Below are positions 8,184 through 15,504 of a stretch of 29,907 bases of DNA, piece after piece. Under the pieces are notes generated by a model that was given only the letters and a program-made list of their open reading frames with translations, was not told the DNA's origin and did no database searches. How positions within the stretch are numbered: the first letter of the stretch is position 1; every line of letters begins with the position of its first letter. Source of the stretch: CALKGK01 sp964649515 (GTDB lineage Bacteria; Bacteroidota; Bacteroidia; Flavobacteriales_D; Sanyastnellaceae); contig CAZYPV010000039.1 of the NCBI GenBank assembly GCA_964649515.1, forward strand, positions 1-29,907, given 5' to 3'. The translations under genes and the position numbers were made by a program.

Positions 8184-11100
8184 ATGAAAAAACATCTCGC
8201 TATTTTTATTGCGCTTCTCCTAACTACAGGCGCACTAGCACAAGGAACCATTCGCGGAACAGTTGCAGACGGAGTGAATGGTGACCTACTCATTGGGGCT
8301 AACGTCCTTATTCAAGGTACATCGAAAGGCGCAATGGCTGATTTGGATGGGAATTACTCTCTTGAAGGATTAGCTCCAGGTACATACGCAGTTGTGGCCA
8401 GCTTTATTTCTTACAACAAGTTGGTTGAAGAAAACATCGTTGTTAAAGATGGTGAGGTGACTATTGTAAATTTCAACCTCATGCCCGCCACTTTTGTGAT
8501 CGAGCAAGAAGCGGTTGTTGAAGTGAAACAAGACAGGAGCAAAGACATCTTCATGGAAAATGCCAAGAAGAAAGATCCTGCAATGATTGACTACATCTCG
8601 AGTCAGCAAATCAAAAAAAGTGGTGACTCTGACGCTAGTTCAGCATTGAAGAGGGTAACAGGGGTCTCAACCGTTGGAAACTATGTTTTTGTCCGTGGAT
8701 TGAGTGATCGATACATCAAAACAACTTTGAATGGAGCTGAAATTCCTTCTTTGGATCCAAAGAGAAATTCCGTTCAAATGGACCTTTTTCCTACTGCTTT
8801 GATTGATAACTTGGTGGTTGTTAAAACCTTGAACTCAGATTTACCGGCAGATTATTCAGGTGCTTTCATCAACATCATTACCAAAGATTTTCCTGATCAA
8901 TTTACTTTCAATTACAGCGGTTCGATTGGTTACAACACCAATGCTACTTTCAATGATAACTTTTTGACCAGTAGAGGAAGTTCAAGCGATTGGATGGGAT
9001 GGGACAATGGATTTAGAGATGTTCCCGAAAGTGTGAGTTCAGCAACACAAATCAACCAACCCAGCCTATCAAATTACTATGACGCTCTTGTTTTGGCCGG
9101 TTTTGAAGCAGATCTGAATGCGTTGGGAATCAACAGTCCAACGGACATTGGAACGGGATCTGGTCAGCAAAGCATTGGCCAAATTGTAAATCAAATCGAC
9201 GGAATTCAATCGGTTAGTCAGGTCAACAATGAATTCCTTCCTGCGATTAGAGAAGTACAAAACCAAGGGTTGTCTGCTCAGACTCAAGATTTCGAGAACA
9301 CCTGGGACAACGTTCGTTCAGCTCCAATTTTCGATATCTCTCAAGCCATTTCTTTTGGAAATCAGACCAAACTGTTTGGGAAACCACTTGGGTACAACTT
9401 CGGTTTTCAATACAAGAGATCCAACCAATTTTACGACAACGGAACGACGGGAAGGTTCACTTTAACAGGAAACGAAAATGAAAAAGATAACCTCGACGTT
9501 CAGCGTTTGTTGACTGATGCGAGAGGGACACAATCTGTTTATACATCAGCGCTTTTCAACCTCAGCTACAAGTTGAGTTCCAACGACAAAATTGGCTTCA
9601 CGTACATGCCGAACATCTCGGGAGTGAACGATTCAAGATATCAGAACGGAATCAACCCAAGTGACGCTGTTGGTCTTGGTCAAGAACAACGTCAGCAACG
9701 GTATTTGGAACGTTCAATGAATGTCTTTCAACTTCGAGGGGAACACTTTTTGAAGGATTTCCACAACATGAAAATCGACTGGATTGGATCTTACACGAGA
9801 GGGAAGCAAACAACTCCTGACTTGCGAGTATTCACCAACAGTTACGAAGAGCTTCCGGCGAAAACCATTTACTTTGACGCGAGCGGAAACGATATTACGG
9901 ACGAGGTGGAGTTTCTCCTTTCTGAAGGGGAAAACGTAGAAGAAGCATTCCCTGGTTATACCCAGCAGGAGCGTCCGGCAGGAGAGCTTGAATACAGCAT
10001 TGAGGACAACCTCTACCCCTCTCCTACTCGCTATTACCGAGAAATGATTGACAACACCTTGGATCTTAAGCTCAATTTCGAAGTCCCATTCAACAATGCT
10101 ACAGGATTGAAAAACAACTTCTCTTTCGGAGCTTCTTACGTGGGTAAAACAAGAGAATACGCTGAATCAAGATACAGCTTCATCTCAAGCGGCTTGGCAT
10201 ATAGTGGTGATCCAAACGCCTACTTTGATGCATCCAACATGAACATTGTTCCTGGATCGACAGCTTACCTTTACTTGAGAGATGATACCGACATCCAGAA
10301 CTCCTATACCGCAAGTCAGGATGTACTTGGTGCCTATGCTATGGTCGATTGGAACGCCAACAAAAAGTTGCGTGTAAATGGTGGTGTTCGTTTAGAGACC
10401 ACTGACATGTTACTTGAAAGTGCAAAGCTTTTGGTGGATGACGTTGACCCATCTCTGGAAGATAACTTTAGAGGATCTTTGGACTTGGTGGACATTTTAC
10501 CGGCTGTGAACTTGACGTATCAACTACGTAAAATGGATCTTCAAACAACCAACTTGAGATTCTCTGCAAGCCAATCAGTTGCGCGTCCGATGTTCCGAGA
10601 AAAAGCTCCTTACTCTGTATTTGATTTCGAAATTCAGGAGCAACAAACGGGTAACACTGACTTGACGCGTACGCTGATCAATAATCTCGATTTGCGATTG
10701 GAGCACTACCCAAATCTAGGTGAGATCTACAGCGTGAGCTTGTTTTACAAAGACTTCAGAGATCCGATTGAGCAGGTGATCATCGCCACAGCTGCAAACA
10801 CCGAGATCACTTGGGTGAATGTTGAACGTGCGCAAGTACTTGGTGCTGAATTTGAAGTACGTAAAAATCTAGGCTTCATCACCCCAAAATTGAACAACTT
10901 AAGTGCGGCGGTCAATGTTACTTTGGTACACTCGGCAACAGACATTCAAGAAGACGAGTTGACTGAAATTCGTGGAACTGATCCTGACCACGCTGATACA
11001 CGACCTATGTTTGGTCAATCGCCATACATCGTCAATTCACTTTTGAGCTACGACAATGATTCCCTTGGACTGAATGTAACCGCGAGCTTTAACATCTCTG

Positions 11101-11339
11101 GTCCGCAACTTATCTTGATCACACCAGGGGGAACACCAGACGTTTATGATCAGCCACGAGGAATTTTGGATTTAACCGTAAGCAAGAATCTTGGGAAACA
11201 CTTTGCGGTTCGTTTTAAAGCGAGAAACCTTTTGGATCCTGAGTACAGACAAACTTACACCTTCAAGGGGCAAGAGTCTACCTTCCAGAGCTTCAATCGC
11301 GGGCGCACATTTAGCATTGGGTTTTCTTATCGTATTTGA
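8184..11339 (+). CDS. TonB-dependent outer-membrane receptor
   Basis: A 1051-residue outer-membrane transporter. A signal peptide ends at about residue 19 (ALA-Q). Residues 21-105 form a carboxypeptidase-regulatory-like beta-sandwich (GTVADGVNGDLLIGANVLIQ, then DLDGNYSLEGLAPGTY), the N-terminal extension common in Bacteroidota receptors. A plug follows at about 125-240 with SALKRVTGVSTVGNYVFVRG and SGAFINIITKDF. The remainder is a 22-strand barrel with long loops, ending FNRGRTFSIGFSYRI. It lacks the SusC name-giving motifs and no SusD-like lipoprotein follows, so it is not a SusCD pair. Pairing with the upstream T9SS protein is the only clue to its role. The ligand is unknown. Confidence 0.92.
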   Translation: MKKHLAIFIALLLTTGALAQGTIRGTVADGVNGDLLIGANVLIQGTSKGAMADLDGNYSLEGLAPGTYAVVASFISYNKLVEENIVVKDGEVTIVNFNLMPATFVIEQEAVVEVKQDRSKDIFMENAKKKDPAMIDYISSQQIKKSGDSDASSALKRVTGVSTVGNYVFVRGLSDRYIKTTLNGAEIPSLDPKRNSVQMDLFPTALIDNLVVVKTLNSDLPADYSGAFINIITKDFPDQFTFNYSGSIGYNTNATFNDNFLTSRGSSSDWMGWDNGFRDVPESVSSATQINQPSLSNYYDALVLAGFEADLNALGINSPTDIGTGSGQQSIGQIVNQIDGIQSVSQVNNEFLPAIREVQNQGLSAQTQDFENTWDNVRSAPIFDISQAISFGNQTKLFGKPLGYNFGFQYKRSNQFYDNGTTGRFTLTGNENEKDNLDVQRLLTDARGTQSVYTSALFNLSYKLSSNDKIGFTYMPNISGVNDSRYQNGINPSDAVGLGQEQRQQRYLERSMNVFQLRGEHFLKDFHNMKIDWIGSYTRGKQTTPDLRVFTNSYEELPAKTIYFDASGNDITDEVEFLLSEGENVEEAFPGYTQQERPAGELEYSIEDNLYPSPTRYYREMIDNTLDLKLNFEVPFNNATGLKNNFSFGASYVGKTREYAESRYSFISSGLAYSGDPNAYFDASNMNIVPGSTAYLYLRDDTDIQNSYTASQDVLGAYAMVDWNANKKLRVNGGVRLETTDMLLESAKLLVDDVDPSLEDNFRGSLDLVDILPAVNLTYQLRKMDLQTTNLRFSASQSVARPMFREKAPYSVFDFEIQEQQTGNTDLTRTLINNLDLRLEHYPNLGEIYSVSLFYKDFRDPIEQVIIATAANTEITWVNVERAQVLGAEFEVRKNLGFITPKLNNLSAAVNVTLVHSATDIQEDELTEIRGTDPDHADTRPMFGQSPYIVNSLLSYDNDSLGLNVTASFNISGPQLILITPGGTPDVYDQPRGILDLTVSKNLGKHFAVRFKARNLLDPEYRQTYTFKGQESTFQSFNRGRTFSIGFSYRI

Positions 11340-11362
11340 GGGTTAGGAAACTAGGAAATTTG

Positions 11363-11402
11363 AAATCGGTCTTGGGCTTTTGGTCTGGACCGATTTTTTT
11401 TT
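11363..11402 (+). terminator. Intrinsic terminator after receptor gene
   Basis: AAATCGGTC (11363-11371) pairs with GACCGATTT (11388-11396) across a 16-base loop and runs into a tract of T residues to 11402. It lies 24 bases after the receptor stop. Confidence 0.88.
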
Positions 11403-11421
11403 GCTCCTTGATTTGTAAGTC

Positions 11422-11435
11422 CTATCCATTTAGGT
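11422..11435 (-). repeat. Left inverted copy of transposon-end motif
   Basis: CTATCCATTTAGGT is the exact reverse complement of ACCTAAATGGATAG at 12587-12600 and 12709-12722. The TAA stop of the IS1595-like gene (11430-11432, minus strand) lies inside this motif. The opposed orientation around the gene is what terminal inverted repeats would look like. Confidence 0.8.
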
Positions 11436-12299
11436 CTCCTTCAATTGCTTGTACTGGAGTTTAGGGTGAAGTATGATGGCTTGAATCAAGCGTGGGAAGC
11501 CCCTTGAATTGCTCTGAATGTTAAAAAACCGGTAGGCATATTCACCACAATAGTAGAATAAATGTTTGGGGCTTACATGTCGGTGCGTGCATCTGATCCA
11601 ATTTGTGAAACCGCATAAAAAGTCCGCTTTCATTTCTACATTCTCTCCTGATAATGGCATCAAACTAAGTAGCCAAGCGTTCCCTCTTGCCTTGGAATGA
11701 ATCACTTTTTTCTCCATTAGCTCGTGATCTGACAATACAATACAGGAAGGGACAGAATTAAATCTTGCGGCTTCGGCAAAATAATATCCTTCGAAGGGGT
11801 GTAGTCTGGAATATAGGTCAAGGTTGATACCAGCACCTAAAGCAGCCTCCGTTAGCAACAACTTATTTAAATTCAACCCTTTTTGCTGCAAACCATTGCC
11901 GGACTCAGTAACCTTAAAAGAACAAGTATGAAGGCGAGTCATGCCCTGGGCTACCTTTCTTCTGAATAACCAAGTTGTTGACTGTTGAAGAGCGTAGGAC
12001 CTAGAGAGCGCGCAACTTGAGTACCCTTCAGGATTGTTGAGCAAATCAAAAATGATGGAAAAGGCTTTGTTTATAGGAAATTTCAGTTTATGAAATAAGG
12101 TGTTGGCAGTAGGCGACTCATCATATTTACATTTGGAACACCTTCGATGAAATTGACTTTTACCTCTATAGTACTTTGAGTTTCCACATCGTCGACAAAC
12201 AAAACCATTAGGCCATTTTTGTTTAATTAGATAATCAAAACAAGCCACTTTGCTCCTCAATGAACGTTCAAATTGTTTTAGATTATTATCAGTCAGCAT
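11430..12299 (-). CDS. IS1595-like transposase, catalytic residues degenerate
   Basis: A 289-residue protein with an IS1595-type N-terminal zinc ribbon (VCRRCG, Cys35/Cys38; HRRCSKC, Cys54/Cys57) followed by the helical DNA-binding region. Its C-terminal NWIRCTHRHVSPKHL and GEYAYRFFN (233-260) match the end of the DDE domain of this family. By eye, two catalytic acids are gone. The position usually written VDE is VTE (Thr131), and the Glu of the usual E-x-F-W is Ala225 in KADFLCGF. Only Asp191 (VLSDHE) remains as a candidate. Despite this the frame is open over its whole length. Candidate explanations are a dead but recent copy, a divergent active subgroup, or a domesticated DNA-binding protein. 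Flanking inverted motifs are at 11422 and in triplicate at 12460-12724. Confidence 0.75.
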   Translation of the reverse strand: MLTDNNLKQFERSLRSKVACFDYLIKQKWPNGFVCRRCGNSKYYRGKSQFHRRCSKCKYDESPTANTLFHKLKFPINKAFSIIFDLLNNPEGYSSCALSRSYALQQSTTWLFRRKVAQGMTRLHTCSFKVTESGNGLQQKGLNLNKLLLTEAALGAGINLDLYSRLHPFEGYYFAEAARFNSVPSCIVLSDHELMEKKVIHSKARGNAWLLSLMPLSGENVEMKADFLCGFTNWIRCTHRHVSPKHLFYYCGEYAYRFFNIQSNSRGFPRLIQAIILHPKLQYKQLKET

Positions 12300-12364
12300 T
12301 CTGGAAAATTACCATAAACCGCTGATAAACAGAAATCTAATCACAAAGTAAAACGACTCATTGA

Positions 12365-12372
12365 CAAAGTTA
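12365..12372 (-). promoter_or_regulatory. Candidate -7 box of IS1595-like gene
   Basis: Read on the minus strand, TAACTTTG is an exact TAnnTTTG match about 66 bases upstream of the start at 12299. No TTG is found at the usual -33 distance, so support is partial. The rest of 12300-12459 shows no gene and no clear repeat. Confidence 0.35.
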
Positions 12373-12459
12373 TCTACAGACCTGTGCTAGAATTGTGGTA
12401 GAAGTGTAGTGTTCGGGTTGTATAGGCTTCCATTGTTAGGATGAAACTATTTATAGATG

Positions 12460-12485
12460 AATTTTCCTACCTAAATGGATAAGCC
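12460..12485 (+). repeat. Transposon-end motif, tandem copy 1
   Basis: Contains TTTCCTACCTAAATGGATAA. It matches the next two copies except for one inserted A near the end and a diverged left edge. It is the copy closest to the IS1595-like gene and the natural partner for the inverted motif at 11422. Confidence 0.8.
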
Positions 12486-12576
12486 ACTTGTTGTTGAAAA
12501 CACGAAATGCCAAAGCTCAAAACCAAAGCCTAGTAATTTTGGAACATGGCAGTTTCGTCGCAAATCAAAAAAAGGT

Positions 12577-12602
12577 ATAGTTTCCTACCTAAATGGATAG
12601 CC
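12577..12602 (+). repeat. Transposon-end motif, tandem copy 2
   Basis: A 26-base block containing TTTCCTACCTAAATGGATAG. It is identical to 12699-12724 and starts 118 bases after the corresponding point of copy 1. The sequence between copies 1 and 2 looks like a diverged version of that between copies 2 and 3. Confidence 0.85.
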
Positions 12603-12698
12603 CTTTTGTCTTGGAAAAGAAACCCTTGTAACCGACTGAAAAACAACACCTAAATAACGATCCTGGGATAGCTGAGTTTCACAGAACATCACAGAATA

Positions 12699-12724
12699 AT
12701 AGTTTCCTACCTAAATGGATAGCC
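12699..12724 (+). repeat. Transposon-end motif, tandem copy 3
   Basis: A 26-base block identical to 12577-12602 and 122 bases downstream of it. It ends 11 bases before the stop codon of the minus-strand gene at 12736. Confidence 0.85.
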
Positions 12725-12735
12725 TCAATCATCCC

Positions 12736-13512
12736 TTATCCGTTCACCACCAAATCTCCACTCAACTGTTCAACAATCCCCCTAGCAATTCCTCGATGAC
12801 TCAACACATAAACCTCTCGTCCCATCTTCCCGCCGGTTTTAACTTTCATGGCTACCCCTTCATTGCACTCCATCATCAATCGCAATAACGGTAAATATCT
12901 ACTCTCCGTATCCGTGAGTATAATTGCACTCAAATTATTGTTCAACAACAAGGCAGCACTGTACAGCACACCATCAGAAAAATTCCACCGAACCCCGGCT
13001 GATTTCAACCCTAAGCCAATTTCCATTTCATGCTCAGTGGGTGATTCCCCGTAGTGAACAATGCTCACAAACGCATCCTTCAATACTAAAGGATGCACCA
13101 TCTCTATTTTGGTATTATTCCGTTTGCTTGGCTTGTCTTGCTCAAAATAGTACAACTCATTGTCCACCGGTAAAAAGATGCCTCCCCGGACCAACTCTTT
13201 ATTGTGTTTCCAAGCGACTCCAACGGCAAAACGACGAATTCCATTCCAATGCTGATAAGGTGCGTCGCAGGGAAAACAGAGAATTTTGTGCTTTCCCAAT
13301 CGTAATTCACCACTACCTTCCTCATAAGATATTGAGCTCAAACTTTCTGTAAACACTTGTGCCATTTTCTCCTCGGTACCAAAAATCATTTTTTGGGATA
13401 GCTCTGGGTTGAACTGACCCTTATACTTATGCCTATCAAAATAGCTCAATAGCGACTTTCCACCAACAATGGCAGCCTTACGGGTCAATTTCTTAGCGGT
13501 GTTTGGGTTCAA
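12736..13512 (-). CDS. Inositol-monophosphatase-like protein, probably inactive
   Basis: A 258-residue protein that follows the layout of the inositol monophosphatase/FIG superfamily: an N-terminal helix (KAAIVGGKSLLSYF), an acidic EEGSGE segment near 64-69, a strand-plus-motif region, GIRRFAVGVAWKHN (91-104) resembling the family's FAVSI strand, then GGIFLPVDNELYYFE. Where active members have the metal-binding DPxDGT, this protein has FPCDAP (80-85), keeping only one Asp. The C-terminal WD-x-AA element is not visible. A pseudoenzyme is the likeliest reading; a distant unrelated fold is possible. The start is TTG (MNPNT), since no in-frame ATG precedes it and the next Met is at residue 42. 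It follows the olsF-like gene by 95 bases on the same strand. Confidence 0.6.
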   Translation of the reverse strand: MNPNTAKKLTRKAAIVGGKSLLSYFDRHKYKGQFNPELSQKMIFGTEEKMAQVFTESLSSISYEEGSGELRLGKHKILCFPCDAPYQHWNGIRRFAVGVAWKHNKELVRGGIFLPVDNELYYFEQDKPSKRNNTKIEMVHPLVLKDAFVSIVHYGESPTEHEMEIGLGLKSAGVRWNFSDGVLYSAALLLNNNLSAIILTDTESRYLPLLRLMMECNEGVAMKVKTGGKMGREVYVLSHRGIARGIVEQLSGDLVVNG

Positions 13513-13607
13513 AAGATTCGGTTTGAACGAAAGTACTTTCCAAAAACATCCTATTCGTTACTGGGTAATTAAAGATGGATTAGTAGAGTGTAATCAGAAC
13601 CTATATT

Positions 13608-15368
13608 TTACGTTAAGACCTTTTCAAGATCCTTTTTTAAGGTCGCAATGGTTGATTCAGGAATGTCCTTAAAATCAAGAAAAATCAAACCATCTAGAGC
13701 ATTATTAAACTTCGGGTCTGTGTTAAAACCCAAGATTTTAGCATTTTGAAGCAGGTACTTTTTTAGAAGTACGGGAACGGTGAAACTGTTGGGTTCAATG
13801 TCGGCAATCAATCGATCGAGCTTTTTGAGGTCCTTATTGGTGGAACTGAGTAAAGCATCTTGGTCAACCGAACTGGGTTTTGGAGAGAATTCGTTTTTGG
13901 GACGAACGTACTGCGCCAACTCGTCTTGAAAATGATAACGCTTGATGAACTCCATCATCAACCCCTTAGAAAAGTCGCTGTAATCGTTGGAAATGCTCAC
14001 CGGACCAATCAAATAGTGGTGTTTGGAATGTTTCATCAAGACCAACAAAATCCCCTTCCATAACAAAAACAAGGGTAGGCGATGTTTTTGGTAGGCGGTT
14101 TGGATGAACGACCTTCCCAATTCCACACTAGAGGAGAGTAAATCTCGAAAGGGTTTTTTATACCGAAACAAAGAGGCAGTGTAAAATCCTTTGGATCCAA
14201 AGCGGGGCATGATCTCAGCTCCTAAACCAACCCTGTAGGCACCCACGAGCTGACCTTCTGATCTGTCCCATAAAAAAAGGTGTTGGTAGAAATAATCATA
14301 CTCGTCCAAATCAATGCTCTTATTACTGCCCTCGCCTACTTTTCTGAATGTGAGTTCACGCTGGATACCAATTTCTTGGAGTACTTCTGGAATTCGATGC
14401 GCAGGAGCCAAATAGCATTCGAACGATTCTCGACGAAAAAGAAGAAGGTCCTGACATTCGTTCAGTTCATCAATGAGCTTTTCTTTGAGAGGGGAAGTTT
14501 GAACTTCTTCTTGTTTGCGAACCCGATGGATTCTCCTGAAATGCTCTTTTTTCACAGCCAAACCACTGCCCATGGCATACACTCTGGCACGTAGGTATTT
14601 TCCAAGAGTTTCACTTGATTTAAAGTCCGATATGATATCAGGTGAGCAGCCTTGCCCAATTCGAAGCCGGATCGTTTGACCTCGTTTCTTGATCATTTCC
14701 TTGGGTAGGCGTAGTGTTCTTAATGCTGGATGAATCACTCCCAAAAGATGAAAACTCTTGCTATTGCTTCCATCGAAAAACAAAGGTATTACGGGAACTT
14801 TGCTCTTTTGAATGAGCTTGATGCTTTGTTTTGACCAAGGGGCGTCGGCTATCGTGCGTGTATTCCATTGAAAAGTACTTACTTCTCCAGATGGAAATAT
14901 GGCCAAAGGATGGCCTGAATTCAAGTGCTGAAATGCAGATTTTATTCCTTGGAAACTTGATTTTTCTGAGATTTTTCGATCAAAGGGATTGACTCCAATA
15001 AAATGATGTCGAATTTCAGGTACTTGCTCCAAAAGAAAGTTGGCCATCACCTTTAAATCAGGTCGAACTTTTCCTATGGTCGCTATCAAGGCCAATCCAT
15101 CTAAGGCACCAAAAGGGTGATTGCATACAACGATAAATGGTCCTGACGAGGGTATTTTTTCAAGGTCAGTGACCAAACAATCAACCTTAACTTCCAAACA
15201 ATTTAATAGAAATGGTATGAAGTCCTGCCCGCCTTCCTTACTCGCTCGATCGTACAGTGCATTCAGATCTTTAATCCCTGCAAATTTCACCAAGAGCTCC
15301 ATCAAGGGATTGGAACGGGACAACTTGGTTACCTGCGCAAGCTGTTCCTTGCTTACAATTTCTTTCAT
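13608..15368 (-). CDS. olsF: Bifunctional OlsF-like aminolipid synthase
   Basis: A 586-residue fusion. Residues about 65-270 are a PlsC-type O-acyltransferase with NHPFGALDG (83-91, the HPFGxLD variant of the H-x-D motif) and FPSGEVS (158-164). Residues about 300-500 are a GNAT/OlsB-type N-acyltransferase (formerly called hemolysin-like), with LVGAYRVG, a GFYTASLF segment and SSVELGRSFI. This order and length match OlsF, known from Flavobacterium and Serratia, which makes ornithine lipids: the C-terminal half N-acylates ornithine and the N-terminal half adds the second acyl chain. The acting amino acid here (ornithine, glycine or other) cannot be decided by sequence. The product is a phosphorus-free membrane lipid made at the cytoplasmic membrane. 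No promoter was recognised upstream. Confidence 0.75.
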   Translation of the reverse strand: MKEIVSKEQLAQVTKLSRSNPLMELLVKFAGIKDLNALYDRASKEGGQDFIPFLLNCLEVKVDCLVTDLEKIPSSGPFIVVCNHPFGALDGLALIATIGKVRPDLKVMANFLLEQVPEIRHHFIGVNPFDRKISEKSSFQGIKSAFQHLNSGHPLAIFPSGEVSTFQWNTRTIADAPWSKQSIKLIQKSKVPVIPLFFDGSNSKSFHLLGVIHPALRTLRLPKEMIKKRGQTIRLRIGQGCSPDIISDFKSSETLGKYLRARVYAMGSGLAVKKEHFRRIHRVRKQEEVQTSPLKEKLIDELNECQDLLLFRRESFECYLAPAHRIPEVLQEIGIQRELTFRKVGEGSNKSIDLDEYDYFYQHLFLWDRSEGQLVGAYRVGLGAEIMPRFGSKGFYTASLFRYKKPFRDLLSSSVELGRSFIQTAYQKHRLPLFLLWKGILLVLMKHSKHHYLIGPVSISNDYSDFSKGLMMEFIKRYHFQDELAQYVRPKNEFSPKPSSVDQDALLSSTNKDLKKLDRLIADIEPNSFTVPVLLKKYLLQNAKILGFNTDPKFNNALDGLIFLDFKDIPESTIATLKKDLEKVLT

Positions 15369-15504
15369 GCTTTCCGATGGTATTGGGCGCTCAATGTTAG
15401 TTGATTGAACGACCTATAAATCCAAAAGCGATGTTCAGACTTAAATGCAAAGAAATGATTTCCGGAGGGTTAGGCTTTGGTTAATGGAAATTGACTCTGT
15501 TGTA

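Noticed and set aside
8184..11339. SusC-type starch/glycan receptor
   Set aside because: No SusD-like lipoprotein gene follows and no glycoside hydrolase lies nearby; a generic TonB-dependent receptor call is safer.
12460..12724. Possible CRISPR array
   Set aside because: There are only three repeats, the intervals (about 95 bases between motifs) are far longer than spacers, the intervening sequences look related to each other, and no cas gene is present.
12460..12724. Possible integron attC cassette array
   Set aside because: No attC-type core (GTTRRRY with its inverse), no integrase gene, and no cassette ORFs between the copies.
12924..13352. 142-codon plus-strand ORF
   Set aside because: It is antisense to the IMPase-like gene, has no recognisable domain, and its composition is that of a shadow frame.
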